Source: Argopecten irradians (Eukaryota > Mollusca > Bivalvia > Pectinida > Pectinidae). From it: a DNA stretch of 64,000 nucleotides. A model generated the notes under the pieces. It saw only the letters and a program-made list of their open reading frames with translations. It did not search any database and had not been told where the DNA came from. This document shows, piece after piece, positions 1 to 12,187 of this stretch (positions are counted from its first letter, which is position 1; the number at the start of each line of letters is the position of its first letter). The position numbers and the translations under genes are program-made. Where the stretch lies: positions 22,055,655-22,119,654 of the forward strand of contig NC_091137.1 of NCBI RefSeq assembly GCF_041381155.1. The letters run 5' to 3'.

Positions 1-197
1 AAAGTATTTTTCTCTGAACTATGAATTTCAATAATTTGTTTATTATATGATAATCGTGTAATAATGGTCTGGTCACGCCGTCTGATTAGTACGCAGTAAT
101 CGTCATCTGTTAATTTTAAGGTCACTTGAACCGCTAAGGCCTAATAGTTCGAAGGCCCGTTAATCCGAAAATTAGAAAATCCCGGCCATGAAACTAT
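1..197. other. flank without recognised feature
   Basis: AT-rich sequence outside the first foldback element. I see no coding region or repeat boundary here, except that the 15 bases just before the foldback (cccggccatgaaact) also occur inside the nested element near 606. Confidence 0.5.
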
Positions 198-540
198 GGT
201 GGCATATTTCTGCCATCGATTTGCCGACTTACGACTTAATAATGTCGACATCGTTAAGGCATTAAGTCGAAATCATATCGGAATATGTCGACATAAACAG
301 AAGAATATGTCGACTTACCACATGTACATGCACACATAATGAATCCAAGATATTTATGTAGACAGTCGGTAACTCGGCGATTAATGTGTTTATGCTCGGG
401 TGTGACACCGACTTGTCAGTTATTGATGTCGACATCTAAACTAAAAGATGTCGACATCTGGTCTTGAAAGTGGAAATCAAATGCCATCCTTTCATAGAGC
501 ACTGTGTATATGCAGCAAAAGCCATACAGCAGAGATCGAC

Positions 541-3500
541 GTTGATTTTGTTAATTCAAGTTTTTATTCATTTGATTTCAAAAAAAAAAATGTGATCCTG
601 CACATCCCGGCCATGAAACTGTAGCCTGCGTGTACGTAGCTGTTAGCCCGAGCTAAGGAAGTGTACAACGAATTATTAATATATATAACTGTGGGTTGAA
701 AATTCGTTTCAAAGCTGTGTGTGTGTGTTTTGTTGATTGGCATTCGTACCAAGTCCATGTAGTACATACCGTACTATACTATATTAAAAGAATGAATGAA
801 AATAAAAATAAAAAATAAAATAAAAAAAGATTTTTTTATATTGTATTTTCTTGTGAATCCCGAAAAAAAACCAGTTACGTAATTTAAAAGCCATAAAGGT
901 CACAGTACAGGTACACAATACACGTTGGGAAACCAGCTTTACTTGTTAGCTTGGCCTACATAAATATTTACATCCCTCGATCAGAGAAATACTATTTAAA
1001 TCTCTGCCTCGATACACTTATATAAAGGCACAACGAATTTTTGTTACGGTCTTAATGGTCAGATTCAAACTTTGGGCTAAAAATCCTCCAGGGACGCGGT
1101 TTTAAACTCCCAACTCGCGATACATCTGCATCTATTTTTCGTAGTAAAAACATGCGTTCTTTGTAGTCAAACGTAGTAAAAAAAAGTCACGTGCTTATAT
1201 ACCTCATTCATGCCATTGGCCGGAATATACAATTGTATTATGGGTAACTAGTGATCACGTGATTTTGTGTTTACTTCCAAATATGGTGATGGTTTGCTTG
1301 CCATTTCTTCGGAGAAATTGATTTATTTGAAAATATTTAGACTCCAAAATATTATTAATATTGCATGCTTATCATTTGACTTGCACATATGCACTGTTTC
1401 ACTATAAATAATGAACTGAAATGAGTTGTAAAACTGCCATTTTCACGTTTTGTAAATAAATGATGTAATACGAATTGACCAATTCAATAGGTCTAACCGT
1501 CTAATCTAAAATCAACGAAGATCGGCTACTCCCGGCTAAATTCGTAGAATTCTAAATTTATATTTATATATATTATTACCTGCTTTAGGGCTCAGAACAT
1601 ATACATATAACACAGAGAAAATAAGGCCAAAGTATGTATAAATACCAGGTCAGAGAAATCACTCTATTTGGAAGTAAACACACACTCATGTGATCACTAG
1701 TTACCCACTAATACAATTCCATATTTATTTCGGCCAATGGCATGAATGAGGTATAATCACGTGACTTGTTTTACTACGTTTTACTACAAAGAACGCGTGT
1801 TTTGTACAATTATGGGGAAAATCCTCCGCGGATCGTGGTTTCATTTCCACCATTTGAAATTGTTAGCAATACTATCATATCATAGTTTATTTTCCATATT
1901 ATTTCCAAACAAATAGTTATAAGCTTCCGCATAGCCCACTTAGCTTTTTGGGAATCTAATACATATGTACACATATACTAAGAAACACGGGCTTATGTTC
2001 TTACATGGCAGGTCTCAAGGCCCTCTACCAATATTGTGAATTTCATGGCCCTGGGGTCTCGGAATTTTCCCCAGGGGATAGGGTCTTTACCATAGTTTAT
2101 ATAGGAGACATATTTATTTGTTTGTTTAAAAGCAAAACATTATTAATAACTGTGCATATCGGAATTCAGGTGACTGTTAGACATTCTCAACTCTCATCCA
2201 TTTGTAAAAAATTCAAATTTTAACAAACTTCTTCTCCACAACACGGTTTTTCTCATTTTACAGCAAGTACAAAAACAACAACAATCAAATTACAATCATG
2301 AATATTTTGTATTGATATTATTTTTTTTGCAAATTTTCAGCAAAACAAACATGTTTCAAATTAAATTAATACACATATTTGATTAATATATTTGATCTGC
2401 ATTCATTATTGAATTTAAAAAATTAAAAAAAAAAACCTTTATAACATAGCAAAGGTACATGGTTTGTCATTTTAATCAAGGGAGATAAATCCGATTTGAA
2501 GGATTTTCCACAAAGTGGAAAAGTTAAAGCCGCATAATCCGTATCTTTCAGGGTCCGTAAATCAACAAAAGAAAATTAAGGTACATATATTATAAAAAGT
2601 TATCAACTTTCCCCTAATTACACACCCAAAAAGTCCCGAGTTCAAAAGAAATTAATGATTAAAAATTCGATATCCAGAGTGTTTGAATAATTCACTTTCC
2701 ATGCATTATTCAACCAAAATTTAGACTGGTACATTTCCTGGTCAACATCAATTATAATTTCAACACAAATTTTTTAGATGATGTTTCAAGTAATTGTCGA
2801 GTATATATACATGAACCTTGACATCTGCCATGGCACAACATGTAATCTTCAATTTATCAATGTTTCACAATCAAAGTCTACTCTAAGCCTTCTGTTTCAA
2901 ATGGTGGAAATGAAACCACGATCCGCGGAGGATTTTCCCAATAATGGCACAAAACACGCGTTCTTTGTAGTCAAACGTAGTAAAACAAGTCACGTGATTA
3001 TACCTCATTCATGCCATTGGCCGAAATAAATATGGAATTGTATTAGTGGGTAACTAGTGGTCACATGAGTGTGTGTGTTTACTTTCAAATAGAGTGATTT
3101 CTCTGACCTGGTATTTATACATAATTAGGCCTTTTGAAGAAGATCTTATTTTCTCTGTGTTATATGTACATGTATATGTTCTGATACCTAAAGCAGGTAA
3201 TAATATATATAAATATAAATTAAGAATTCTACGAATTAAGCCGGGAGTAGCCGATCTTCGCTGATCCTAGATTAGACGGTTAGACCTATTGAATTGGTCA
3301 ATTCGCATTATATCATTTATTTACAAAACGTGAAAATGACAGTTTTATAACTCATTCAGATCATTATTTATAGTAAAATAATACATATGTGCAAGTCAAA
3401 ATGATATGCATGCAATATTAATAACATTTTGGAGTCTAAATATTTTCAAATAAATCAATTTCTCCGAAGAAATGGCAAGCAAACTATCACCATATTTGGA

Positions 3501-4219
3501 AGTAAACTCACAATCACGTGATCACTAGTTACCCATAATACAATTGTATATTCCGGCCAATGGCATGAATGAGGTATAAGCACGTGACATTTTTTACTAC
3601 GTTTTTACTACAAAAAATAGATGCAGATATATCCCGAGTTTGGAGCTAAAACCGCGTCCCGCAGGAGGATTTTTAGCCCAAAGGTTGAATCTGGCAATTA
3701 AGACCGTAACAAAAATTCGTTGTGCCTTTATAAAAGTGTATCGAGGGATGTAAATATTTATGTATATATATGGACAGGGCAAGCTAACAAGTAAAGCTGG
3801 TTTCCAAATGGGTATTGCGTACAGTATCTGTACTGTGACCTTTTTGGCTTTTAAATTACATAACTGGTATTTTTCGTGATTCAAAAAAATGAAATCTTGA
3901 AAAAATAATTGTAATATAGTATAGTACGGTATGTACTACATGGTGTTAGTACGAATGCCCATTTAACAAAGCACACACACAGCTTTTAAACGAATTTTCA
4001 ACCCACGGTTATATATATTAATAAATGATTATGGCCAAGAGGATGGAAATTCGTTGTACAAAGCAGAGTCCTTTTGCACTCTAACTTCCTCAGCTCGGAC
4101 TAACAGCTACAATGTGTACGTACACGCAGGCTACAGCTGCATGGCCGGGATATGCAGGATCACAATTTTTAATTTTGTAATCAAATATATAAAAACTTTT
4201 CTGAATTAACAAAATCAAC
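541..4219. mobile_element. inner foldback element inserted in the left arm of the outer one
   Basis: The ends are inverted: left starts GTTGATTTTGTTAATTCA and right ends with its complement. Arms run about 541-1860 and 2890-4219, around a loop of about 1.03 kb. The site can be reconstructed from the intact right arm near 5340: a TCGAC-type 5-bp sequence flanks both ends, consistent with a target duplication (one copy reads TCGAA). Each arm itself contains an inverted pair (about 1140-1310 with 1650-1815, and the mirror set at 2930-3590), so one segment occurs four times. No protein is recognisable in the loop. Confidence 0.75.
1861..2889. other. loop of inner foldback
   Basis: Unique 1-kb core between the inner arms. 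It holds only short open frames, with no recognisable transposase, integrase or other domain. A GC-richer patch at about 2005-2095 (ggccctggggtctcgg) resembles dispersed non-coding repeats rather than a gene. Confidence 0.5.
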
Positions 4220-4541
4220 GTCGAACTCACAGGGACTTGTAACGTAGGTTGTGAGAAAGTCTGCTGTGTATACATGTGTACTATATACTATATAAAAGGA
4301 CAAGGGAACCAACGACTCGCTTGGAAGAGGTACACCTGCCTCTACAAAAGTCGCCCGTATTCCGTCAAACATGGATAAATATGTACATATTTAATACCAA
4401 TATATTCTTAAATAAATTTTCGACATAAAAAACACAACTTCAAACACGAAATAATATATTAACATACCTTTATTTCACTATGAACGTGGATAATGCAGTC
4501 AGATATCACCGATGTCGTTTTGCCTGTTCACTGAAATCTAG

Positions 4542-5023
4542 GTTAAACACGTTTGTGTGGATATTGTGTACCCCATACCCGGACCCGGACTGGAAACACC
4601 ATATACCCGGTGTCTGTACACTAAAAGCTACAATATCAATGTGGTAACGGTCAAGTACAACATTAGAGTCTCCATTTAAGTTAGATTCTTCAATTAATGA
4701 TATATGCATCTCAAATAAAGGTTCTTCTAAGAACCTAAACCGTGAAACTTAATTTATACAGAGTCTGAGTACAGAATTTCAGTGTAGTATCGGGTAAGGG
4801 CGAGTACACCAAAAAGGTACCCATCATCAATTACAATATGGCGGATTATACGAACAAGAGTCGAGTGCTGGATAAAAAAAGTGTGATTCCTCGCTTAGCT
4901 TTTGGATTGGATTAATGAAAGAGTTATCAGAGCTAGCCTATTTGTATTTGCAATGGGAAAATATCACCAGAAAGCGAAATGGATGCATACAAAATTTGTT
5001 ACAAGGGAATATGAGTGCTTTTG
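4542..5023. other. loop of outer foldback
   Basis: About 480 bp between the inner parts of the outer arms. It contains no convincing coding region, and short open frames here extend into the arms. Confidence 0.5.
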
Positions 5024-5769
5024 ACCTAGATTTCAGTGGACAGGCAAAACGACATCGGTGATATCTGACTGCATTTTCCACGTTCATAGTGAAATAAAGG
5101 TATGTTAATATATTATTTCGTGTTTGAAGTTGTGTTTTCCATGTCGAAAATTTATTTAAGAATATATTGGTATTAAATATGTACATATTTATCCATGTTT
5201 GACGGAATACGGGCGACTTTTGTAGAGGCAGGTGTACCTCTTCCAAGCGAGTCGTTGGTTCCCTTGTCCTTTTATATAGTATATAGTACACATGTATACA
5301 CAGCAGACTTTCTCACAACCTACGTTACAAGTCCCTGTGGTCGAACTCTGCTGTATGGCGCCTTGCTGCATATACACAGTGCCCTATGAAAGGATGGCCT
5401 TTGAATTCCACTTTCATGACCAGATGTCGACATCTTTTAGTTTAGATGTCGACATCAATAACTGACAAGTCGGTGTCACACCCGAGCATAAACACGATTA
5501 ATCGCCGAGTTACCGACTTTCTACATAATTATCTTGGAATCATTATGTGGGCAGGTTCATGTGGTAAGTCGACATATTCTTCTGTTTATGTCGACATCTT
5601 CCGATATGATGTCGACTTAATGCCTTAATTATGTCGACATCATTAAGTCGTAAGTCGGCAACTCGATGGCAGAAATATGCCACCAATATGGTCTATGGTA
5701 CAAGCACTGACTTCAGTTTTCTATATTCAAAGATAGTGGCTATTTCATATGATTTGCGCATGAGTAACA

Positions 5770-6066
5770 GGAAGGCGACAAGTCGACAACTCGACAACAC
5801 GACAAGTCGACAACACGACAACTCGACAACACGACAAGTCGACATTTTACCGCGACAACACGATATTCTGTACGCGCTAATTAGCGTGTTTGAAATGTCG
5901 ACTTGTCGTGTTGTCGACTTGTCATCTTGTCGTGTTGTCGACTTGTCGCGGTTCGAAAACGCGACAAGTCGACATTTTAACTGTTAAATCTCGGGTTGTC
6001 GCAGTTTGAGACCGCGACAACTCGACAAGGCGACAACACGACAAGGCGACAACACAACAACACGAG
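5770..6066. repeat. GTCGAC-rich minisatellite with inverted halves
   Basis: Iterated CGACAAC/CGACAAG words (8-9 bp) in one orientation at about 5775-5860 are followed by the complementary orientation at about 5895-5960. The first orientation returns at about 5960-6066. The halves can pair into a hairpin. The array starts just outside the right end of the outer foldback, whose arms are also rich in GTCGAC. Confidence 0.85.
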
Positions 6067-7261
6067 ATGGCCGTAATCAGCCACCATACATTATAGATTT
6101 GCTATTGAAATTATTTGACTCACTTGTAACTTGGGATTTGAAAATGTAAGTATCATCAAGGATTTATATTTACACCTGCTAGCCTTGGTAACTATACGCT
6201 AATACTAGCCGATTTTGTTTACCATAACTGCATGGTAACATTGAACTTTGAACTTGCGTAAGGAAATGTTCTGTGCAACGTAAAAGGACTACTTTTTTTA
6301 AAAAGAAACACATGGCTTTGTTTACATTTTGACGCAACATTACGTGTATATTGTTGTTTTTCATAGAATTTTGGAAAAATGTAAACAATATATACATGTT
6401 TTATATTTATATATGATTCAAACAATTTTTAAATTAACAATTGTATAAAGAAACGGAAAAAAATATCCCGACCGGGGCGACGTGCTTTCATTTTTGTTAA
6501 AAATGATGGGTGTCAAATATAAACATTACCTCTGTGCCTATGTTCGTCCTACGATCGAGCCTTTGGGGTGGACGGGTGTGAACCCTCTGATAGAGGTCAG
6601 TTTATAAACATATCCTCTTGTCTTTGTTCTTTGAGTATTTAATCATGTGTATTATAAAACATGCACCGCTAATAATCCACGTGTTGACAGTTCCGCGTCA
6701 TCACAAATACATTATATCCATCGAACACAAGTGAATTTGTTTCATCTATCGATGGCGATATGGATCTAAGCGTAGATTATATAATCACATGGCTCCCAAG
6801 GATGTAATATCGTCAAGTCAGACGACATCTCAAACACATTGAGCTACTTGAAAATCGGTATTTTGACAACTTCGGCAAACTAAAGTGTGTAAGCGTGCGT
6901 CAGCTTCGCCTCGCTGCACAATAACGGTCACCGAGTTCACGCATGTGGCCGTGTACAAATTCTTTATGTTATTACGCTATATATTAACTTTTAGCAAAAT
7001 TGAATATATATTTAAAGTTCTGATCTGATTAGATAAAATTATCTCTGAAATTTACTTTGTTTGTCATGTATATTTTACACTAAAATATTGAACTTTTTTG
7101 TCGTCGCGGATGAATAATTCTACCTTACGTGAAGCGTCATCATTCGCTGTTCAATTGAGCTCCTCCCACTTTTGACCGACTTTTATTGAATAATTACGTC
7201 ACTTTCAAATGACGATTTCATTGCATAAAATATAAATAAAAAGTCGTGTGAGTGTAAATAT
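6067..7261. other. no gene recognised
   Basis: AT-rich stretch with only short open frames. No repeats with clear partners inside the window were found. Confidence 0.4.
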
Positions 7262-7382
7262 AGGGATTGGATTTTGTTTTTATGTTAACCATGTTTGTAT
7301 GGAGCAATTCATCTAAGAATATATTCAATATGGGGCGCGTTACAACAAGCATGGTTAACATAAAAACGAAATCCAATCCCTA
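7262..7382. repeat. hairpin-forming inverted repeat
   Basis: About 33 bp beginning agggattggattttg pair with the complement ending caatccct, around a loop of about 50 bp. It lies directly upstream of the LINE tail. Confidence 0.75.
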
Positions 7383-7391
7383 TATAAATCC

Positions 7392-7825
7392 TTGGTATCA
7401 TTGAGAAAATTCATTTGCAATTTTGTAAAAACAAATCTTACTCTTGAGACATCCTCTCTTGGACAATTTTACTCTACTTTTAAAAAGCAGTTTAAACTTG
7501 AACCATATTTAGTAAATCTTTGTTTCAAAGAACGTGTTACTATTAGTAAATTTAGAACCTTGACTGGTAGATGGGCTGGTATACCACGTAATAACCGTAT
7601 TTGTTTAATAATAATAATAACGGTTTTGGAGATGAATATTACTACTTATTTCATTGCAGCAATGCAAGTGTAACTAATAATAGGCATAAATATATTCCAC
7701 AATACTATTATACAAATCTAAGTTTACTAAAAATAGGAGGCATGTTTGAAATCTGCAATCGAACTCTATTAACAAGAGTTAGTTATTTTTTTAAACAAAT
7801 AGAACAGTTATGTATTTTGAATTGA
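7392..7825 (+). mobile_element. non-LTR retrotransposon (LINE) C-terminal remnant
   Basis: Translation gives the end of a LINE polyprotein of a type common in bivalves: KFRT...TGRWAGIPR, then GDEYYYLFHC, then KYIPQYYYT. These match the post-RT pattern FRTSNHKLPIETGRW..IPR..R.C..C....GDEYHYLFxCP....RKKYIPKYYY. The SNHKLPIE block is missing between FRT and TGRW. The reading frame changes in the TAA-repeat region near 7605-7620. The rest of the element (RT, endonuclease) is absent, so this is a dead 5'-truncated copy. Family knowledge is from memory and the clade is not assigned. Confidence 0.75.
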
Positions 7826-8114
7826 TCAAACAGTACGGTGTACTTGTTATATACACCTGCATTTTTATTACATTGAATACACAATTGTATATAGCTACTA
7901 CATGTATGTTCAATATATTTATACTCTGTACAAAGTATTAAGCGTTCAAGTTCTATTAAAGCTGAAAGTATGAAATTAAGTAAAATTGAGATATATTTAG
8001 AGGTTATGCAATTGTATTACACTGCTATGGCTACCTTAAAGTCAATGATGTGAATGATTAAACATATACCATAAGGTGTACCCAGAGTGTATTAATAAAA
8101 TCTGAAATCCTTAT

Positions 8115-8250
8115 AACCGCGCGGTAGTTGATAATCAACTGCGGCAAATAGCAAAGAAGCGAAATGAATATTCATTGTTATCATCGATTACACAGGAAAT
8201 CTTTATCGTTTATAAGAAACATTTTTTCCCGGAAAGGTAGTGGGCCTTTA
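8115..8250 (-). mobile_element. half copy of the GGCCCACTACC MITE
   Basis: The complement of this stretch matches the 5' half of the full MITE at 11779-12187: terminal GGCCCACTACCTTTCC, TTTCCTGT, ATTCATTTCGCT, TGATAATCAACTACCGCGCGG. The other half is missing. Confidence 0.75.
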
Positions 8251-8560
8251 ATTAGCTAATTAGCAACATATAAACCGGACATACCACATACACTCACAAC
8301 GACACTATATTATATGTGTAACCAGAATCAAACACTTTCCTAATTAATTGATATGTACATGTAATTACTTTTCTAAAACACAAAGCTAAGAGTGGAAATA
8401 CTGAAACGGTAAGCATACAATGTACCGATAAATATTGTTTGTGAAAAAAAATAATAATAAAAACATGATTTAGTTAATCGGTCCAATCCAAAATCATTTA
8501 TCGACTTATAGAAAACATTTAAACATAGATACACGTGGTATGTCTGTTGTCCGACCTGGC

Positions 8561-8667
8561 CCCAATTTCTCGAAACAAACTTATGTCAAAAACTGACTTT
8601 CATATAAGTTACATAAGGAGAAAAACTGAAGTTTTGACTTAAGTCTGCACTTTCGTTTTGAGAAATC
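8561..8667. repeat. short palindromic repeat, copy 1
   Basis: About 105 bp starting ccaatttctcgaaac and ending tttcgttttgagaaat, with inverted ends. It is related to the segment at 14768-14870. Probably a small MITE. Confidence 0.6.
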
Positions 8668-9090
8668 GTTAATAATCTAAGATCCAATCAACAAGATAGT
8701 GATATATAGTAACTCCTGGAATATCAAATATGTTCCCAGCTATTCTGGTCCTGATGTTAGACTGCGATATTATACAGATACAAAACCATCGGATTCTAAT
8801 ATTTTAGTAATAATTAATTAGTTAATTAATATTAACAACGAAAGACAAAGGGAGGAAATCCATGTTGGATTACAAAGGAAGTAATGTTGTTCATTATACT
8901 ACACTTACACACGACGCAGCGTAGGGCAAACAAGCGCGTGTCTCCGTCGATGGGTATAGACTATAGGCCATGGGCTAGGAGGGTCCCACATGCACCCCCC
9001 CCCCCAAACCTCCGAACCAATATTTTTCTGAACCCTTATGACCCACTGATCACAAATCAAAATGTTAGCATTGCATAAGTTGGGATGAAC

Positions 9091-9812
9091 TTCCGGTTAT
9101 GACGTCATCAAGATGGCCGCCATCTCGAATTTCACTAAAAATTGAAAAATAGTCATAACATTAACATTTTTCAACCGAAGTAGACAAATGAGATATCAAA
9201 ATGACCACAATAGAACAACAAATACATATCAGGACCAAAACATCCAATATATGTAGTGATTTCTACACAGGAAATGAAAAAATCGGATTTAAAGCTCAAA
9301 AATGGTGATTTTTCAGCAAATATTTCATATTTTGTTTGACGCAGCCAAAATGTTTCCCAACAGCAATCTATTATTTCTAATAAGTTTTTGACCACTTGTC
9401 AATCAGTTTAAGCAACAAAAACAACCAAAACCAATGTTAACATCGTATAAGTTCCGGTTATGACGTCATCAAGATGGCCACCATCTCGAATTTCACTGAA
9501 AAATGAAAAATAGTCATAACATCGGCATTTTTCAACAAAGTAGACAAATGAGGTATCAAAATGACCACAATAGAACAACAAATACATGTCGTGACCAAAT
9601 AAGCCAATATATGTAGTGATTTGAACGCAGGAAATGAAAAAAATAATATTTTAAGCTCAAAAATGGTAATTTTTCAGCATTTTTTCATATTTGGCTTGAC
9701 GCAGCAAAATTGTTTCCCAACAACAAATTGTTATTCACAATCAGTTATTTGACCTCTTATCAATCTGTTAAAACAACAACAACAAAAATATATAGAAATG
9801 CAACAGAGATTT
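9091..9812 (+). repeat. two direct 361-bp units in left foldback arm
   Basis: Units start at 9091 and 9452 with TTCCGGTTATGACGTCATCA. Both carry the AAGATGGCC box, the motif attttcaacnnagtagacaaatga, the attccc-type gtttcccaacagcaa block and the tail gaccnnttntcaatc. The mirrored units are at about 11270-11618 and 11620-12383 (the latter enlarged by the MITE). Confidence 0.8.
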
Positions 9813-10062
9813 GTTATACCATCATTTGGTTTACAAAACATCACCGGATGCGGCATATGATTGTTATTTTTTTCCAAACCGCTAACAGTTCCGTAAATAC
9901 CATGACACTTTTCGAAACATATTGTGTCTTTTAGAATGAGCACATCCATTGTTTATTTCCTGTGTATAACGCAAGATATAAGATGGTTACTACAGTGTCA
10001 CATATTTCTTTCACTAGTTCTTAATGCTAATCATTTTCGTTGTGCGTGCTTTCTCGCCAGAG

Positions 10063-10985
10063 TGTCGTCTTCGACCTCGGTGACCTGATGTGACATTACA
10101 TTACCGGGTTACCATCGTGGTTCTAACTTGTCAACTGTCCATGGTCAGAGTTAAGATCAGAAACATCGGCTTCAGGGATGCGGGAGCTCTTCCTGTTTCC
10201 AACCTAGTTTCACCTAGATTCACATATCGTATATGATGTTCCAGACTTCCCCGGCATGATGGAAAAGACACCAGATCAACATTCTGCGGAGGGTTGAGTT
10301 GGTTCTCCTTAATTCAATGAAACACAATTCCTATTTTTTGTGAACCATAGGTGGCACAGGTGGATTCTTTGAGGTCATAAATGAGGTCTGCAGTGAAGTT
10401 TCACTCTTTGCCAAGTCTGGAAAGCACTTTAGAGAACTTTTTACTGGAGAGTCTTCAATGGTCTCTTTGCGCATACACCAGATGTGACACAACCAGCACC
10501 TTCAAGGGAGTGGGAAAAGTCAGACCAATGAAAAACATTTAACATTTATGCCCTCATTAATGACCTCGATGATATCACCAGTGCCATTTATGGTTGCACG
10601 AGGGTCCACAAGATTGATGAATAGTACTTCATACGAATTATGGAGTTATGTGCTTAAGAGAACCAATTCCACCATTGGAAGAATGTGCATCTGGTGTAAT
10701 TTCCATTATGCCGGAGAAGTCTGAAACAGCATATACGTACGATATGTTAGAATCTGAAAGAGATCCCACATCCCTGAACCTGTTGTTCCTAATATGAACT
10801 CTGGTCATGCATGGGTCATAAAAGGCTAGAACAACACTGGTAATGCAGTGTCACATGAGCTCATCAACATCGAAGACGTCGATCTGGCTTTCGACGAATT
10901 GGATACTGATATCTCGAGTACTCTGATTCGGACTGCATGTACCAGCTACCAGATATGCCGAGTCTCTTCAGTGGATAGGTCAGTG
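10063..10985. other. eroded core of the palindromic element
   Basis: The two halves of this core are diverged inverted copies of each other, with centre near 10480. It is compositionally different from the AT-rich arms, which suggests an old captured or coding segment. Short open frames exist on both strands but no domain is recognisable. Confidence 0.45.
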
Positions 10986-11778
10986 AGGCGAGAAAGCACG
11001 CACAATGATAATGGTTATCATTGAGAACCAGTGAAAGACATATTAGTGACATTGTAGTAACCATATGACATTTTGCTTATGCTATGCATAGGAAATAAAC
11101 AATGAATGTGCTCATTTTCAAAGACACAAACGCTTTGGGAACTGTTAATGATATTAACGAAAACACAGGCTTAGCTTAGGTTACATTTGTTACGCTATCA
11201 GTAGGTGTTGTGTTATTTTTGAGACGCTGCTAATCAATAAAATTGAGGGTATAACAATCATTCTTTTTTTGCATTTCTATATATTTTTGTTGTGTTGTTT
11301 TAACAGATTGATAAGAGGTCAAATAACTGATTGTGAATAACAATTTGTTGTTGGGAAACAATTTTGCTGCGTCAAGCCAAATATGAAAAAATGCTGAAAA
11401 ATTACCATTTTTGAGCTTAAAATATTATTTTTTCATTTCCTGCGTTCAAATCACTACATATATTGGCTTATTTGGTCACGACATGTATTTGTTGTTCTAT
11501 TGTGGTCATTTTGATACCTCATTTGTCTATTTCAGTTGAAAAATGCCGATGTTATGACTATTTTTCATTTTTCAGTGAAATTCGAGATGGTGGCCATCTT
11601 GATGACGTCATAACCGGAACTTATACGATGTTAACATTGGTTTTGGTTGTTTTTGTTGCTTAAACTGATTGACAAGTGGTCAAAAAACTTATTAGAAATA
11701 ATAGATTGCTGCTGGGAAACATTTTGGCTGCGTCAAACAAAATATGAGAATTTGCTGAAAAATCACCATTTTTGAGCT

Positions 11779-12187
11779 TTAAAGGCCCACTACCTTTCCG
11801 GAGCAAAATTTAAAGGTTTCTTAAAAACATTTATAACAAAAGAAAATATATATCGATGGCTTAAGATGAGGTTACAACACCAAAAATATGCAAGATTTCC
11901 TGTCTAATGTACGATAACAGTGGAGATTCATTTCGCTGTTTTGTCGTCTGGTGCAGTGATAATCAACTACCGCGCGGCATTTAGGACGACGGCGGGAAAC
12001 ATAAAAAGACCCGCGTTATGAAAATTAACATTTTATTTATTCTAATTAAACAGTTCTGAAGGCGATGATAAGTGTGCTAGTAAACGTATAGTTAATAACT
12101 TCTGCGACTCTACAAAATTATTGATCTCGTTTTACATTCCTATTTTAAAAATTAAAAGCCGTTTCGGAAAGGTAGTGGCCCTTTAAA
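11779..12187 (+). mobile_element. MITE with GGCCCACTACC termini, full copy
   Basis: The inverted ends are AGGCCCACTACCTTTCCGG and the complement of TTCGGAAAGGTAGTGGCCCT. Comparison with the intact left foldback arm (ctcgg-free site gctttaaatccg) shows insertion into TTTAAA, giving TTAA-type flanks as in piggyBac-like MITEs. The half copy at 8115-8250 is the same family. It is younger than the host foldback. Confidence 0.85.

Larger units (their letters stand above)
198..5685. mobile_element. outer foldback element with a nested insertion
   Basis: The two ends are long inverted repeats. Left arm 198-540 pairs with 5340-5685. The arm continues as 4220-4541 pairing with 5024-5340, around a unique loop at about 4542-5023. 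Without the inner insertion at 541-4219 this is one foldback with arms of about 660 bp. The arms carry several palindromic ATGTCGACAT boxes. No transposase reading frame is visible, so it is presumably non-autonomous. Superfamily is not assigned. Small mismatches between arms show it is not a recent exact copy. Confidence 0.8.

Noticed and set aside
181-195. Fifteen bases cccggccatgaaact shared by the outside flank and the inner foldback (606-620)
   Set aside because: Too short to establish a duplication or boundary. Noted only as a possible trace.
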